Source: Mordavella massiliensis
GTDB taxonomy: Bacteria; Bacillota; Clostridia; Lachnospirales; Lachnospiraceae
Assembly (NCBI RefSeq): GCF_016902415.1
Contig: NZ_JACJLV010000003.1
Location: forward strand, 1-64,000
Length of the DNA: 64,000 nucleotides
Direction: 5' to 3'
In this document: positions 50,644 through 59,535 of the stretch, in pieces
How positions within the stretch are numbered: position 1 is the first letter of the stretch
Layout: each line of letters starts with the position of its first letter
The notes under the pieces: generated by a model
Told to the model about the DNA's origin: nothing
Database searches by the model: none
Seen by the model: only the letters and a program-made list of their open reading frames with translations
Made by a program: the position numbers and the translations under genes

Positions 50644-50695
50644 CAACCGATTGGGGACGGGGGATTTCCGAAAATCCCCCGTCCCCAATCGGTTG
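50644..50695. repeat. Palindrome family copy 1 (GGGGACGGGGGA)
   Basis: Perfect 24-bp stem (50644-50667 with 50672-50695) and a CCGA loop. Core GGGGACGGGGGATTT with flank CAACCGATT. It lies directly between the rubrerythrin terminator and the SD of the GH42 gene. Confidence 0.9.
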
Positions 50696-50712
50696 GAAAG
50701 GAGATGACGTTC

Positions 50713-52725
50713 ATGAATGAGAATATGCTGATGTTCGGAGTCGCGTATTATCCGGAATATATGCCTTATGAGAGGATGGATCAGGATTTTGCCATGATGA
50801 AGAAGGCCGGGATCAATACGATCCGTGTGGCAGAATCTACATGGAGTACTCTTGAGCCTCTGGATGGGGTCTTCGACTTTCATTATATTGATCAGATTCT
50901 TGAAAAAGCGCAGGCCGCAGAGTTAGATGTGATCGTTGGCACGCCGACTTACGCGATTCCCTCATGGCTGGCGAAAAAAGATCCCTCCATTATGGTGACA
51001 AATGCGCATGGACAGGAGAAATATGGCCACCGCCAGATTTTTGATCTCCTGAATCCTACGTTTCGCTTCCATGCGGAACGGGTGATCCGAAAACTGATCA
51101 GCCACACTGCAGGCCATCCGAATGTGATCGGTTTTCAGATTGATAACGAGACCAAGCATTACGACAACCGTGGAAATGAAATCCAGCGTCAGTTTCTGGA
51201 ATATCTGAAGGAGAAATTTGAGACTCCGGAAAAACTAAACCAGACCTTCTGCCTGCCCTACTGGAGCAATTCCATCCACAGATGGGAAGATTTTCCGGAC
51301 ATTTCCGGTTGTATTAATGGCGGACTGGCCGGGGAGTTTGAAAAATTCCAGCGGAAGACCGCTTCGGATTACCTGGCATGGCAGGCGGATCTTGTCAGAG
51401 AATATATGCGTGAAGACCAGTTTATCACCCACAATCTGGACTTTGAATGGAGAAAATTCGGGGCGGATATCGCCCAGGATGGTTATTCCTACGGCGTACA
51501 GCCGGATATCAACCATTATGAAGCGGCAAAATGTCTGACCAGGCTGGGAGCCGACATTTACCATCCGTCCCAGGATGATCTGACCGGTGCGGAAATCGCC
51601 TTTGGCGGCGATTCTATCCGCAGTCTGAAGCAGGAAAACTATCTGATCCTGGAATGCCAGGCTCAGGCTTTTAAGCAGTGGACTCCTTATCCCGGGCAGC
51701 TGCGGCTGCAGGCTTACAGCCATCTGGCCAGCGGCGCGGACGGCATTTCCTACTGGAACTGGCACTCCATCCACAACAGCTTCGAGACCTACTGGAAGGG
51801 ACTTTTAAGCCACGATCTTGCAGAAAATCCGACGTATCTTGAGGCCTGCCGGATCGGGGAAGAGTGGCGAAAAATCGGGCATCAGCTCACCGGGCTTAGG
51901 AAAAACAACAAGATCGCCCTGCTCATCGACAATGCGACACTGACTGCATTTAAATGGTTCCCCATTGACCGGGACTTAAGCTACAACGACGTTGTGCGCT
52001 GGATGTACGACAGCCTGTATGAAATGAACCTGGAATGTGACGTGGTTGACGTAAACGGACTGGAGCCGGACCGCTATCATATGATCGTAACTCCGGCCCT
52101 TTACTGTGCTTCGGAAGAACTCCTTACGAAACTGGAAAATTTCGTAACAGACGGCGGCGTTCTCGTCAGCACCTTCAAATCCTTTGTGGCAAATGAATAT
52201 TCCACCGTTTACGCGGACACCCAGCCACACCGTCTGCATCCATGTTTTGGCATGTCGTATAACCAGTTCGTCGAGCCCGGCCGGACCCGTCTTCTTGGCG
52301 CCAAAGTAAAATATTTCGCAGAACTTCTGAAGCCCGAGAGCGCGCAGAGCCTGGCAGATTATGAGCATAAATACTGGGGCGGCTATGCCGGGATCACCCG
52401 CAATACTTACGGCCGCGGAGCCGCCTACTATATTGGCTGCTATACCGAAAAGCACATTTTAAAAAATCTTCTCAGCCAGGCGGCAGACGACGCAGGGATC
52501 CAAAGACTTCCGGAAAAATACCAGTGGCCACTTATCGTCCGTAGCGGACAGAACCGGGACGGAAAAACCCTGCATTACATCCTGAATTACAGCGAAGAAA
52601 CACAAAACGTACCCTGCATATGGAGAAAGGCAAAAGATTTAATTACCGGAGAAGTTTTCCACAATGGCGATACGCTAGATATTGCAGATTGGGATCTCAA
52701 GATCCTGGAAGAAGCCAACATGTAA
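50713..52725 (+). CDS. GH42 beta-galactosidase
   Basis: 670 residues, (beta/alpha)8 barrel with a following trimerisation and beta-sandwich domain. The start GVAYYPEYMPYERMDQDFAM is typical of GH42. Acid/base Glu146 is in FQIDNETKHYD and nucleophile Glu314 in LILECQAQAFKQW. It hydrolyses beta-galactosides such as lactose or plant galacto-oligosaccharides and is cytosolic (no signal). ATG 50713 has AAAGGAG 9 nt upstream. No transporter or regulator of the same operon is next to it. Confidence 0.93.
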   Translation: MNENMLMFGVAYYPEYMPYERMDQDFAMMKKAGINTIRVAESTWSTLEPLDGVFDFHYIDQILEKAQAAELDVIVGTPTYAIPSWLAKKDPSIMVTNAHGQEKYGHRQIFDLLNPTFRFHAERVIRKLISHTAGHPNVIGFQIDNETKHYDNRGNEIQRQFLEYLKEKFETPEKLNQTFCLPYWSNSIHRWEDFPDISGCINGGLAGEFEKFQRKTASDYLAWQADLVREYMREDQFITHNLDFEWRKFGADIAQDGYSYGVQPDINHYEAAKCLTRLGADIYHPSQDDLTGAEIAFGGDSIRSLKQENYLILECQAQAFKQWTPYPGQLRLQAYSHLASGADGISYWNWHSIHNSFETYWKGLLSHDLAENPTYLEACRIGEEWRKIGHQLTGLRKNNKIALLIDNATLTAFKWFPIDRDLSYNDVVRWMYDSLYEMNLECDVVDVNGLEPDRYHMIVTPALYCASEELLTKLENFVTDGGVLVSTFKSFVANEYSTVYADTQPHRLHPCFGMSYNQFVEPGRTRLLGAKVKYFAELLKPESAQSLADYEHKYWGGYAGITRNTYGRGAAYYIGCYTEKHILKNLLSQAADDAGIQRLPEKYQWPLIVRSGQNRDGKTLHYILNYSEETQNVPCIWRKAKDLITGEVFHNGDTLDIADWDLKILEEANM

Positions 52726-52767
52726 AAATGGGGACGGGGGATTATTAAAAATCCCCCGTCCCCATTT
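52726..52767. repeat. Palindrome family copy 2
   Basis: Arms 52726-52742 and 52751-52767 (AAATGGGGACGGGGGAT and its complement), 8-nt loop TATTAAAA. It begins just after the GH42 stop codon and runs up to the end of the aminotransferase gene. Confidence 0.9.
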
Positions 52768-52772
52768 CTACT

Positions 52773-54005
52773 TTACGCGATTTTTTCCACATGTTGTTGA
52801 TAACCATCCAAAAATTCCCCAATTTTACGGACTGCCTCAGCCAGTTCTTCTGCCTCCGGCAGCATGACGATCCGGAAGTGATCCGGATCTTTCCAGTCGA
52901 AGCCGCTTCCCGGCACCAGCAGGATCTTCTTACTGTAAAGCAGGTCCCGTGCGAATACTTTATCATTTGTAATGCCAAATTTCTTTACGTCCAGTTTCGG
53001 AAAGATATAAAATGCGCTGTCATTTTTTACAAAGGAGATGCCGTCAATTTTTTTGAGTTCTTTTACCACTGCTTCTCTCTGCTCATACAGGCGTCCGCCC
53101 GGCCTTGTCATGGACCGGGGCGTCTCCATGTCTTTCAATGCGGCCGGGATAGCCGCCTGTGCCAGTGCATTTGCACAAAGCCGCATGGATGTCATCTGGA
53201 TAATTCCCTGCCTGTATTCTTCGGTCAGTTTTTCCGGCCCGCTGATCACCATCCAGCCGCAGCGATAACCGCACAGGAAATGGGATTTGGAAAGGCCGCT
53301 CATGGTTACCACCGGTATGTCGTCTGCCAGGGAGGCGATGGATACGTGTTGTTTTCCATCCAGGATCAGCCGGTCATACACTTCATCGGAGAAGATCATA
53401 AGGCCATGCTCTCTTGCCACATTTACGATTTCCTGCAAAATTTCTTTTGGATACAGTACGCCGGTTGGATTATTGGGATTGATCACAACAATGGCCTTTG
53501 TCTTTGGCGTGATCTTAGAGCGGATATCCGCAAGATCCGGAAACCAGCCGGCCTGCTCGTCGCAGGTGTAAAATACCGGCCGCCCGCCTGCCAGATACAC
53601 CGTATTTCCCCACAGGGAATAGCTGGGACTTGGCAACAGCACTTCATCAGCGTCATTCAGAAGCGGCAACAGCGCAAAGGAGATCACTTCACTGACTCCG
53701 TTTCCTACAAATACATCGTCCATGGTAATTCCCCGGATGCCTTTTCCGCGCTCGTATTCGCAAATGGCTTCTCTTGCCTCCGGCATTCCCCGGAAATCGC
53801 AGTAGGCCATTCCTTTATCTGCGCTCTCTTCCATGGCTTTCCGGATGCTGTCCGGAAGTTCGAATCCGAATACTGCCGGATTTCCGGTGTTCAGCTTCAG
53901 CACTTTTTCCCCGTTTTTCTGCATTTCCAGCGCTTTCAGATACAAAGGTCCCCGGATATCTGAGTGAATATGTTCCATCCGCGCCGCTCTTTTCAATGCT
54001 TCCAT
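52773..54005 (-). CDS. Aminotransferase class I (AlaA-like)
   Basis: 410 residues, fold type I PLP aminotransferase. LKLNTGNPAVFGFELPDSIR, VFVGNGVSEVISFALLPLLN, VINPNNPTGVLYPKEILQEI, FSDEVYDRLILDGK and the PLP lysine in MSGLSKSHFLCGYRCGWMV. The N-terminal pattern (TGNP, DFRGMPEAREAI) resembles the pyruvate-dependent alanine transaminases AlaA. It is divergent from the LysR gene with a palindrome TACCCCCGGGGTA between them, so that regulator may control it. Confidence 0.85.
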   Translation of the reverse strand: MEALKRAARMEHIHSDIRGPLYLKALEMQKNGEKVLKLNTGNPAVFGFELPDSIRKAMEESADKGMAYCDFRGMPEAREAICEYERGKGIRGITMDDVFVGNGVSEVISFALLPLLNDADEVLLPSPSYSLWGNTVYLAGGRPVFYTCDEQAGWFPDLADIRSKITPKTKAIVVINPNNPTGVLYPKEILQEIVNVAREHGLMIFSDEVYDRLILDGKQHVSIASLADDIPVVTMSGLSKSHFLCGYRCGWMVISGPEKLTEEYRQGIIQMTSMRLCANALAQAAIPAALKDMETPRSMTRPGGRLYEQREAVVKELKKIDGISFVKNDSAFYIFPKLDVKKFGITNDKVFARDLLYSKKILLVPGSGFDWKDPDHFRIVMLPEAEELAEAVRKIGEFLDGYQQHVEKIA

Positions 54006-54120
54006 TTTTGATTTCCCTCCCTGGATTTTTCTTTACACTCATCATACCCCCGGGGTATAATATATTCAAATACCAATAATCATATATATATTATATTTAT
54101 TTGACTATAATGGAGGAGTT

Positions 54121-55122
54121 ATGTTTACCTGGAAAAAATATGTCTGTGAAGTTTACCGGGAGCGCAGTTTTTCGAAAGCTGCCCAGAATCTGTATATCAG
54201 CCAGCCGTCTCTGAGCGCCCGCATTAAGAAGGTGGAGGAACAGATCGGCGTGCCGCTTTTTGACCGCAGCACCTCTCCTTTGCAGCTGACTGAGGCGGGG
54301 CGGATCTATATCCGTGCTGCCGAAGAGATCAGTGTAATTGAGCAGCGGGTGGAAAATGCCATCAACAACCTGAATACGCTGCAGACCGGCCGTCTGTCCA
54401 TCGGCGCAAGCAACCTGTTTGCCGCTTATGTGCTGCCCCCTTTGATTTCCCGGTTCAAACAGCGTTATCCCAAAATCGACGTCCAGATCGTCGAGGGCAA
54501 CACCGACCAGCTGGAGGCGATGCTCAGCAGCGGAGGACTGGATTTTGTCATTGACAACTATCATTATGACAGCACTCTTTACAGCAAAGAATCCTACTGT
54601 ACCGAGCACATTCTGCTGGCAGTCCCCAGACATTTCCCCATAAATAAAGAGCTGGAAATGTTCCAGCTCTCTTTTGAAGACATCCGGGGCGAAGGGGCTT
54701 CGGATGCAGATACCCCGGATGTACCTCTCGCGTATTTTTCTTCTCTTCCATTTATTATGCTTACGCCCGGCAACGACACCCGGATCCGCGGAGAGCGACT
54801 CTGCCATGAAGCCGGCTTTTCGCCGGACATCATCCTGGAGCTTCAGCAGCAGGCCACCGCTTACATGGCTGCTTCCACCCAGCTTGGTGCTGCTTTTATC
54901 AGCGATATGCTGGTGCGGCGCCTTCCTTCCTTTGAAAATCTGGTGTACTATAAACTGGCCGGCGACCAGGCCTTGCGCCGTGTGTTCTTCTATTATAAAA
55001 GGCACAAATACAAAACCCGGGCAATGGAAGAATTTATCTCTCTTATGCACACATCCGGCGATACAGTTTCTCCACCGGACGATACAACAGCGCCACTGCG
55101 ATCACAAGAAATACAACATTGA
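54121..55122 (+). CDS. LysR-family transcriptional regulator
   Basis: 333 residues. N-terminal winged HTH (SFSKAAQNLYISQPSLSARI, KKVEEQIGVPLFDRSTSPLQ), linker helix and a LysR-type ligand-binding domain (LSIGASNLFAAYVLPPLISR ... AMLSSGGLDFVIDNYHYDST). It is divergent from the aminotransferase gene, the usual LysR arrangement. Its 3' end overlaps the ECF S component on the other strand by 80 nt. Effector unknown. Confidence 0.92.
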   Translation: MFTWKKYVCEVYRERSFSKAAQNLYISQPSLSARIKKVEEQIGVPLFDRSTSPLQLTEAGRIYIRAAEEISVIEQRVENAINNLNTLQTGRLSIGASNLFAAYVLPPLISRFKQRYPKIDVQIVEGNTDQLEAMLSSGGLDFVIDNYHYDSTLYSKESYCTEHILLAVPRHFPINKELEMFQLSFEDIRGEGASDADTPDVPLAYFSSLPFIMLTPGNDTRIRGERLCHEAGFSPDIILELQQQATAYMAASTQLGAAFISDMLVRRLPSFENLVYYKLAGDQALRRVFFYYKRHKYKTRAMEEFISLMHTSGDTVSPPDDTTAPLRSQEIQH

Positions 55123-55627
55123 TCACCGTGGCCGGAATGGACGCCGCTGATCCCGCTGCTGCCGCCGCAAAGCCGCTGCCCAGGATCATCATTTTTACAA
55201 TCCCCATGACAAATTCGATCAGGATATTCATACATCCATATACCACCGTACAAAACATGGCGTCCCGGTATTCCTTGCGCATGTTTCCCTCTGCCCGTTT
55301 TTTCAGGGCCGCGAACAGGGCTCCGATGAGCAGGCATTTGATGACGGTCTCAAGAAATACCTGGGGCACATCCTGCAGAAATCCGTTGAGGATATCAAAG
55401 ATCACCAGTCCAAGCGTACCGGACACCGCACCGCGTTTCCCGCCCTGCAGTAGCACGCCCAGAACCACAAGAATGTGGCCAAAGTGTACAAAGGGCGTTC
55501 CCACCACTGCCGGAAGCGGGATCCGGAAAGCCTGTATCCCAAGAAATGTAATGGCCGCAAAGAAAGCGGTAATGACCATTCTTTTCATATTTTCATCTTT
55601 TCCAGTAACAGTGTCCCTGTGTTTCAT
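55043..55627 (-). CDS. ECF transporter S component (vitamin uptake)
   Basis: 194 residues (or 181 from ATG 55588), about five or six membrane helices, with a typical S-component start: MVITAFFAAITFLGIQAFRI. PLPAVVGTPFVHFGHILVVL GVLLQGGKRGAVSGTLGL is the conserved substrate region. Substrate not determined. It should use a shared energising EcfAA'T module encoded elsewhere. It follows the second S component by 32 nt on the same strand. Confidence 0.82.
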   Translation of the reverse strand: MKHRDTVTGKDENMKRMVITAFFAAITFLGIQAFRIPLPAVVGTPFVHFGHILVVLGVLLQGGKRGAVSGTLGLVIFDILNGFLQDVPQVFLETVIKCLLIGALFAALKKRAEGNMRKEYRDAMFCTVVYGCMNILIEFVMGIVKMMILGSGFAAAAAGSAASIPATVINVVFLVIAVALLYRPVEKLYRRMCA

Positions 55628-55659
55628 ATGACTTCTTTTCAGACTTTTGTCTGTCCTTT

Positions 55660-56268
55660 CTATGCAATCTTCTTATGCTCCGGCTTTAGCAACAGTCCGG
55701 ATCTGAGCAGTACCGGCCGCAGGGCGTTGTACATGGCTCCTACCAGCACGGTAGAGATCACCGCATTGACAAACGTAGCTGCAGTACTCCATTTTGCCAG
55801 AACCTCCGCCATCTGCTGGGGCTGCCCCAGGATGTACATTTTATAAAAATAACCTGCCAGGGGATCTGCGATCACATTGAAACCAAGGCCGGCAATCGTA
55901 GCGATCAGGCTCCATTTCCACACATATTTTTTATCACTGCTTTCGTTAATCCTGGCAATTCTGTGAGCCACCAGCCCCACGATCAGGCCGATGCACAGCT
56001 TCAAAAGAAATGTTTTGGGCGCGCCGGTGATATAGATGGGATCCATAATATCTGCGATTCCCATACCAATGGCTCCCGCCAGTCCTCCATAAAAGCCGCC
56101 CAGAAGAAGGGCCGCCAGGACACAGAAGGCGTTGCCGATGTGGATCGATGTGGCGTCTCCGCCCGGCATCGGGATCTTTATCTGAAGATACGTAAAAGAA
56201 ACATAACAAAGAGCAGCCAGAAGCGCTGTCTGCGCCAGCTTTATTACAGTCTGATTCCTCTTTTCCAT
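55660..56268 (-). CDS. ECF transporter S component
   Basis: 202 residues, about six helices. KLAQTALLAALCYVSFTYLQ, IKIPMPGGDATSIHIGNAFC and LGGFYGGLAGAIGMGIADIM DPIY are S-component signatures; the GDATSIHIGN motif fits the group that includes riboflavin/queuosine-type carriers. Substrate unknown. ATG 56268 is chosen over 56292 because AAGGAAG lies 10 nt upstream. No riboswitch was recognised in the 5' region. Confidence 0.82.
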   Translation of the reverse strand: MEKRNQTVIKLAQTALLAALCYVSFTYLQIKIPMPGGDATSIHIGNAFCVLAALLLGGFYGGLAGAIGMGIADIMDPIYITGAPKTFLLKLCIGLIVGLVAHRIARINESSDKKYVWKWSLIATIAGLGFNVIADPLAGYFYKMYILGQPQQMAEVLAKWSTAATFVNAVISTVLVGAMYNALRPVLLRSGLLLKPEHKKIA

Positions 56269-56544
56269 AAATATCTCACTTCCTTTTCTCATTTCCCATA
56301 CATCGTAGCACCTAACTGTCTTTTTATAAACATCCAGTTATTTCATACTCGACCAGTCCAGTTTGTATTTTTCTAAAATAAATGTGAAAAAATTATGTTT
56401 ATGCTTGCTTTTTAGGAATAAGGGATATAATATACACATATAGATTATGTAGTTTTAAAAACTACGTGTCGAGTTTTTAAGACATTTCCAATGACCGATT
56501 ACAAAAGAATTCATAGAATAGATTTCATCGAGGAGGAGTGTATT

Positions 56545-57207
56545 ATGGCAAAAGTAATTGAAGAACATGTAAAAGATCCCGGAAGCGCGATCACACATTT
56601 CATTGGCATGCTGATGGCAATTTTCGCGGCAATCCCGCTGCTGATCAAGGCGGCTCAGGAGCCCGGACGCATTTATATCATTTCCATCGCCGTCTACGCC
56701 GCCAGCCTGATCCTTTTGTATGCGGCAAGCACGACCTACCATACCTTTGACCGTTCCAAAAAAGTAAATACGATCTTAAAGAAAATCGACCACATGATGA
56801 TCAGCGTACTCATCGCAGGAAGCTATACGCCGATCTGCCTGCTGGTTCTGCCAAAGCCGATCGGCGTGATCCTTCTTTCTATCGTGTGGGCCATCGCCAT
56901 TGCCGGCATCCTGATGAAAGCCTTCTGGATCAACTGCCCGAAATGGGTGTCCTCCGTGCTTTACATCGGCATGGGCTGGACCTGCGTACTGGCCTTCACC
57001 CAGCTTCTGAATGCACTTTCACCGGCTGCCTTCGGATGGCTCCTGGCCGGCGGCATCATTTACACCATCGGCGGCGTGATTTATGCGCTGAAACTGCCGC
57101 TGTTCAACAACCGGCATAAGAATTTCGGCAGCCACGAGATCTTTCATTTGTTCGTCATGGGCGGCAGCGCCTGCCACTTTATCGTAATGTACGCATTCGT
57201 GTTATAA
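56545..57207 (+). CDS. trhA: Hemolysin III family membrane protein
   Basis: 220 residues, seven membrane helices. PGSAITHFIGMLMAIFAAIP, YAASTTYHTFDRS, DHMMISVLIAGSYTPICL and SHEIFHLFVMGGSACHFIVM carry the conserved His, Ser and Asp residues of the PAQR/hemolysin III superfamily. Bacterial members (TrhA/YqfA) affect membrane lipid homeostasis; hemolysis is not their proven role. ATG 56545 has GAGGAGG 8 nt upstream. A palindrome copy follows the stop. Confidence 0.9.
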   Translation: MAKVIEEHVKDPGSAITHFIGMLMAIFAAIPLLIKAAQEPGRIYIISIAVYAASLILLYAASTTYHTFDRSKKVNTILKKIDHMMISVLIAGSYTPICLLVLPKPIGVILLSIVWAIAIAGILMKAFWINCPKWVSSVLYIGMGWTCVLAFTQLLNALSPAAFGWLLAGGIIYTIGGVIYALKLPLFNNRHKNFGSHEIFHLFVMGGSACHFIVMYAFVL

Positions 57208-57232
57208 AATGGGGAAAACTTTGTGCACAACT

Positions 57233-57276
57233 AATTTGGGGACGGGGGATTTTCAGAAATCCCCCGTCCCCAAATT
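57233..57276. repeat. Palindrome family copy 3
   Basis: Perfect 20-bp stem (57233-57252 and 57257-57276) with a TCAG loop; core GGGGACGGGGGATTT, flank AATTT. It lies between the hemolysin III and GIY-YIG genes, just before the latter's stop codon. Confidence 0.9.
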
Positions 57277-57278
57277 TA

Positions 57279-57518
57279 TTACCTTTCCACAAGTGCTTCC
57301 TTCTCTTTTCTTGTCATCTGTTTAATCTGACACTCTCGGCTCATTGCCTCTTCTTTTGTCTGAAAAGTCTCAAAATACGCCAATTTCACCGGTCTTCGAC
57401 TTTTCGTATATTTCGCTCCGCGCCCTTCATTATGCGCTTTCATACGGCGTTCCAAATCATTGGTCCACCCTGTATAAAAACTTCCATCACTACATTCAAC
57501 AATATATGTATAATTCAT
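57279..57518 (-). CDS. GIY-YIG endonuclease-like protein (YazA/UPF0213)
   Basis: 79 residues: NYTYIVECSDGSFYTGWTND, LERRMKAHNEGRGAKYTKSR, RPVKLAYFETFQTKEEAMSR. The YIV/YTG pair is the GIY-YIG motif; Arg26-like LERR and a Glu complete the site. In Bacillus the homologue yazA sits between yabB and rsmI; here it is 38 kb away. Start chosen at ATG 57518 with GGTGG upstream (weak); an ATG at 57536 is possible. Confidence 0.85.
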   Translation of the reverse strand: MNYTYIVECSDGSFYTGWTNDLERRMKAHNEGRGAKYTKSRRPVKLAYFETFQTKEEAMSRECQIKQMTRKEKEALVER

Positions 57519-57585
57519 TTCCACATTATCCACCATATTTTTAAGTTATCAACACCCATTATAGAAAGTTTTCCACACTTGTCAA

Positions 57586-57627
57586 TAATGGGGACGGGGG
57601 ATTTCTGAAAATCCCCCGTCCCCATTA
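57586..57627. repeat. Palindrome family copy 4
   Basis: Perfect 19-bp stem (57586-57604 and 57609-57627), loop CTGA, flank TAAT/ATTA. Its right arm contains the stop codon of the spoIIQ-like gene. Confidence 0.9.
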
Positions 57628-58473
57628 CATATAGTCTACCGGATTGATCGGCTGCCCGTCTTTCCGCATCTCGAAATATACGTTTGAGCCTTCTACGCTG
57701 TAATATTTTGTGGGTGTATTTACATATCCGATGACTGTATTTGCTTCTACATAGTCTCCAACCTTTAGCTGAATGTCTTTTAGCTGGCCATAGAATAGTT
57801 CATAACCGCTGCCGATGTCTATATTTACAGTCGTGCCGGTTTCAGGGGATTCGTCAATGGATTTGACGATGCCGGCTGTTCCGGCGATCACCTGGTCGTT
57901 TTCTGCGGCGGATATGATGAGCGCCGGATTATATTTGTACTGATCCAGCGTGGAAAAGTATATGGTTTTGTCCATGCTGTAACTCATAAGCACGGTTCCG
58001 TTGACCGGCCAGACCAGGTTGCTGTCTTCGCTGAAACTTAACGCTGTTCCGGTTCCTGCGGTTTTCTGTGCGCCAGACGTGCTGCCGCTTTCTGCATTTG
58101 TACTGCTCCTGTCATCTGCTCCGGCGCCTGCGTCTTCGCCTGTGCCTGTGCCAGTTCCGGTTCCTGAGCCTGTACCTGTCCCGGTTCCGATTCCCGGAGT
58201 TTTCTCTAAGGTTCCTCCCTCACCGGCGCCGCCAGTATCGCTGGAATCCTGAATGACCAGGCCGTCGGTTGCCCTGGCTTTTTCCTCTGTGTCCCCGTTG
58301 CTTTTTTCCTTTGCAGCATTTTCTTCCGTCCTTGCAATCTCTTCTTTTTGCCGGGCCTCTCTACTATTTCCCAATGTATATGTTCCTGCGATAGCAATGG
58401 CTGCCACAAAGCACAGTACTGCTGCGACGGTAGCTCCCCTTTTTTTTGGCGGAGTGCTCTGCTTTTTATTCAT
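57625..58473 (-). CDS. spoIIQ: SpoIIQ-like protein with degenerate LytM domain
   Basis: 282 residues. One N-terminal membrane helix (ATVAAVLCFVAAIAIAGTYT), a low-complexity linker of Gly-Thr dipeptides (residues ~93-112, GIGTGTGTGSG...) and a C-terminal M23/LytM fold (NLVWPVNGTVLMSYSMDKTI ... GYELFYGQLKDIQLKVGDYV). The zinc ligands are missing: HxH reads VYFEMR. Like Bacillus SpoIIQ it is probably the forespore partner of SpoIIIAH in the engulfment channel, not an active peptidase. It is next to spoIID. Confidence 0.85.
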   Translation of the reverse strand: MNKKQSTPPKKRGATVAAVLCFVAAIAIAGTYTLGNSREARQKEEIARTEENAAKEKSNGDTEEKARATDGLVIQDSSDTGGAGEGGTLEKTPGIGTGTGTGSGTGTGTGTGEDAGAGADDRSSTNAESGSTSGAQKTAGTGTALSFSEDSNLVWPVNGTVLMSYSMDKTIYFSTLDQYKYNPALIISAAENDQVIAGTAGIVKSIDESPETGTTVNIDIGSGYELFYGQLKDIQLKVGDYVEANTVIGYVNTPTKYYSVEGSNVYFEMRKDGQPINPVDYM

Positions 58474-58535
58474 TTTATCACCACCTCTGACTATATTTTT
58501 GCCAGAAGGTTCTGTTGTTATTCTGTTTAATTAAA

Positions 58536-59435
58536 TTATTCTGTTTTTTGCAGTATTTCTGCCACTTCTTTTAATTCGCAGCCCTCAAAAAAGTAATTTA
58601 AAATGTCTTCTGCCTCCTGTCCTTCTTCTGCCATCCGGTGGGCGCTGTATTGACTCATCCCAAGCCCGTGTCCTATCCCGCTGGTTGTGATCCGCATTTT
58701 TCCGTTATAGCGCTGCAGGGTAAAGCAGGCTGACGGAAGTTCAAAAGTTTTCCGGAACTCTTCCCCGCTGATATTTTCCTGGCCGGCGCGCACATGTAAA
58801 ACGTAACTTGCCGTGTCCAGTTCTGTGATCTCCGCATCCATGTCGTCCACTACCTTTGTCTGCAATTGCTCCTCTGACTCCATGTCCCACGGACACTCCC
58901 TGACAGTCAGGTACGGGCAGTCCTCTCTGCCCAGCACTTCTGCAGCATCCCGGGTGCACCCGCTGCTCAGCCGGAAAAACGGAACGTAAGCCGGCTGGCC
59001 TTCATATGTCAGTATCTGCCCCTCCGTCTCCCGCCAGGCATCCCGCATTTTCTTATAAAATGCATTTTCTCTGCTGTTCCAGGCCTTGCGCATATCCTCC
59101 CTGTCCCAAAATGCCCCGCGGACCGGCGTTTCCCCTTTTCCCTCCTGGATCTGTCTGTAAATATCCGTCCGAACCAGCACCGCCTGCGCCTTCAGCGCTT
59201 CTTCTTCATACTCCGCCGGAATCTCCCCCGCCATCACACCAATCCCGAACTCCTCCAGCGGAAGTTCCTCAAAACTGGTATCATCCGCAGCATCCAGAAC
59301 TTCCACCTTTATATACGTCTGATCCACACGAGATCTGGCACTGATAACCGGACCATTTATAAAAACCGTCACAACATACGGCAGCAGAATCAAAATAAGC
59401 AGACAACATCCCATTTTCTTTATTTTTATCCACAT
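58536..59435 (-). CDS. spoIID: Stage II sporulation protein D (SpoIID)
   Basis: 299 residues. A short N-terminal anchor (CLLILILLPYVVTVFINGP), then the SpoIID domain: LPLEEFGIGVMAGEIPAEYE, EALKAQAVLVRTDIYRQI, and the C-terminal SGIGHGLGMSQYSAHRMAEE. SpoIID is a lytic transglycosylase that thins the septum during engulfment. ATG 59435 has GGGAGG 8-9 nt upstream; the earlier ATG at 59486 has none. It is followed by the spoIIQ-like gene 62 nt later, a conserved pair. Confidence 0.92.
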   Translation of the reverse strand: MWIKIKKMGCCLLILILLPYVVTVFINGPVISARSRVDQTYIKVEVLDAADDTSFEELPLEEFGIGVMAGEIPAEYEEEALKAQAVLVRTDIYRQIQEGKGETPVRGAFWDREDMRKAWNSRENAFYKKMRDAWRETEGQILTYEGQPAYVPFFRLSSGCTRDAAEVLGREDCPYLTVRECPWDMESEEQLQTKVVDDMDAEITELDTASYVLHVRAGQENISGEEFRKTFELPSACFTLQRYNGKMRITTSGIGHGLGMSQYSAHRMAEEGQEAEDILNYFFEGCELKEVAEILQKTE

Positions 59436-59489
59436 GAAAACAACCTCCCGTACACTGTATGGAAGGTTTGAACGATTTATACCCACAAA

Positions 59490-59511
59490 TTATCCACATA
59501 AGTTATCCACA
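59490..59511 (+). promoter_or_regulatory. Two DnaA boxes upstream of spoIID
   Basis: Perfect TTATCCACA at 59490-59498 and 59503-59511, 4 nt apart in direct orientation. They are about 60-75 nt upstream of the spoIID start and within its likely promoter. Confidence 0.5.
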
Positions 59512-59535
59512 TTCGGGGGATAAACTGGCGGAAAA

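Noticed and set aside
50449-50712. Fusion of rubrerythrin end and GH42 gene in one open frame.
   Set aside because: It is read in another frame of the rubrerythrin gene and passes a terminator and palindrome; the GH42 start with SD is at 50713.
52726-52767. Palindrome copies as simple intrinsic terminators.
   Set aside because: No T-tract follows the stems, and copy 1 lies behind a separate complete terminator; kept as a repeat family.
56293-56544. Possible riboswitch upstream of the ECF S component (- strand).
   Set aside because: No TPP, FMN, cobalamin, preQ1 or folate signature was recognised; only a short GTAGTTTTAAAAACTAC palindrome is seen.
58160-58200. Gly-Thr coding repeat resembling a CRISPR or tandem array.
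   Set aside because: It is a simple-sequence repeat inside the spoIIQ-like coding frame, with no spacers.
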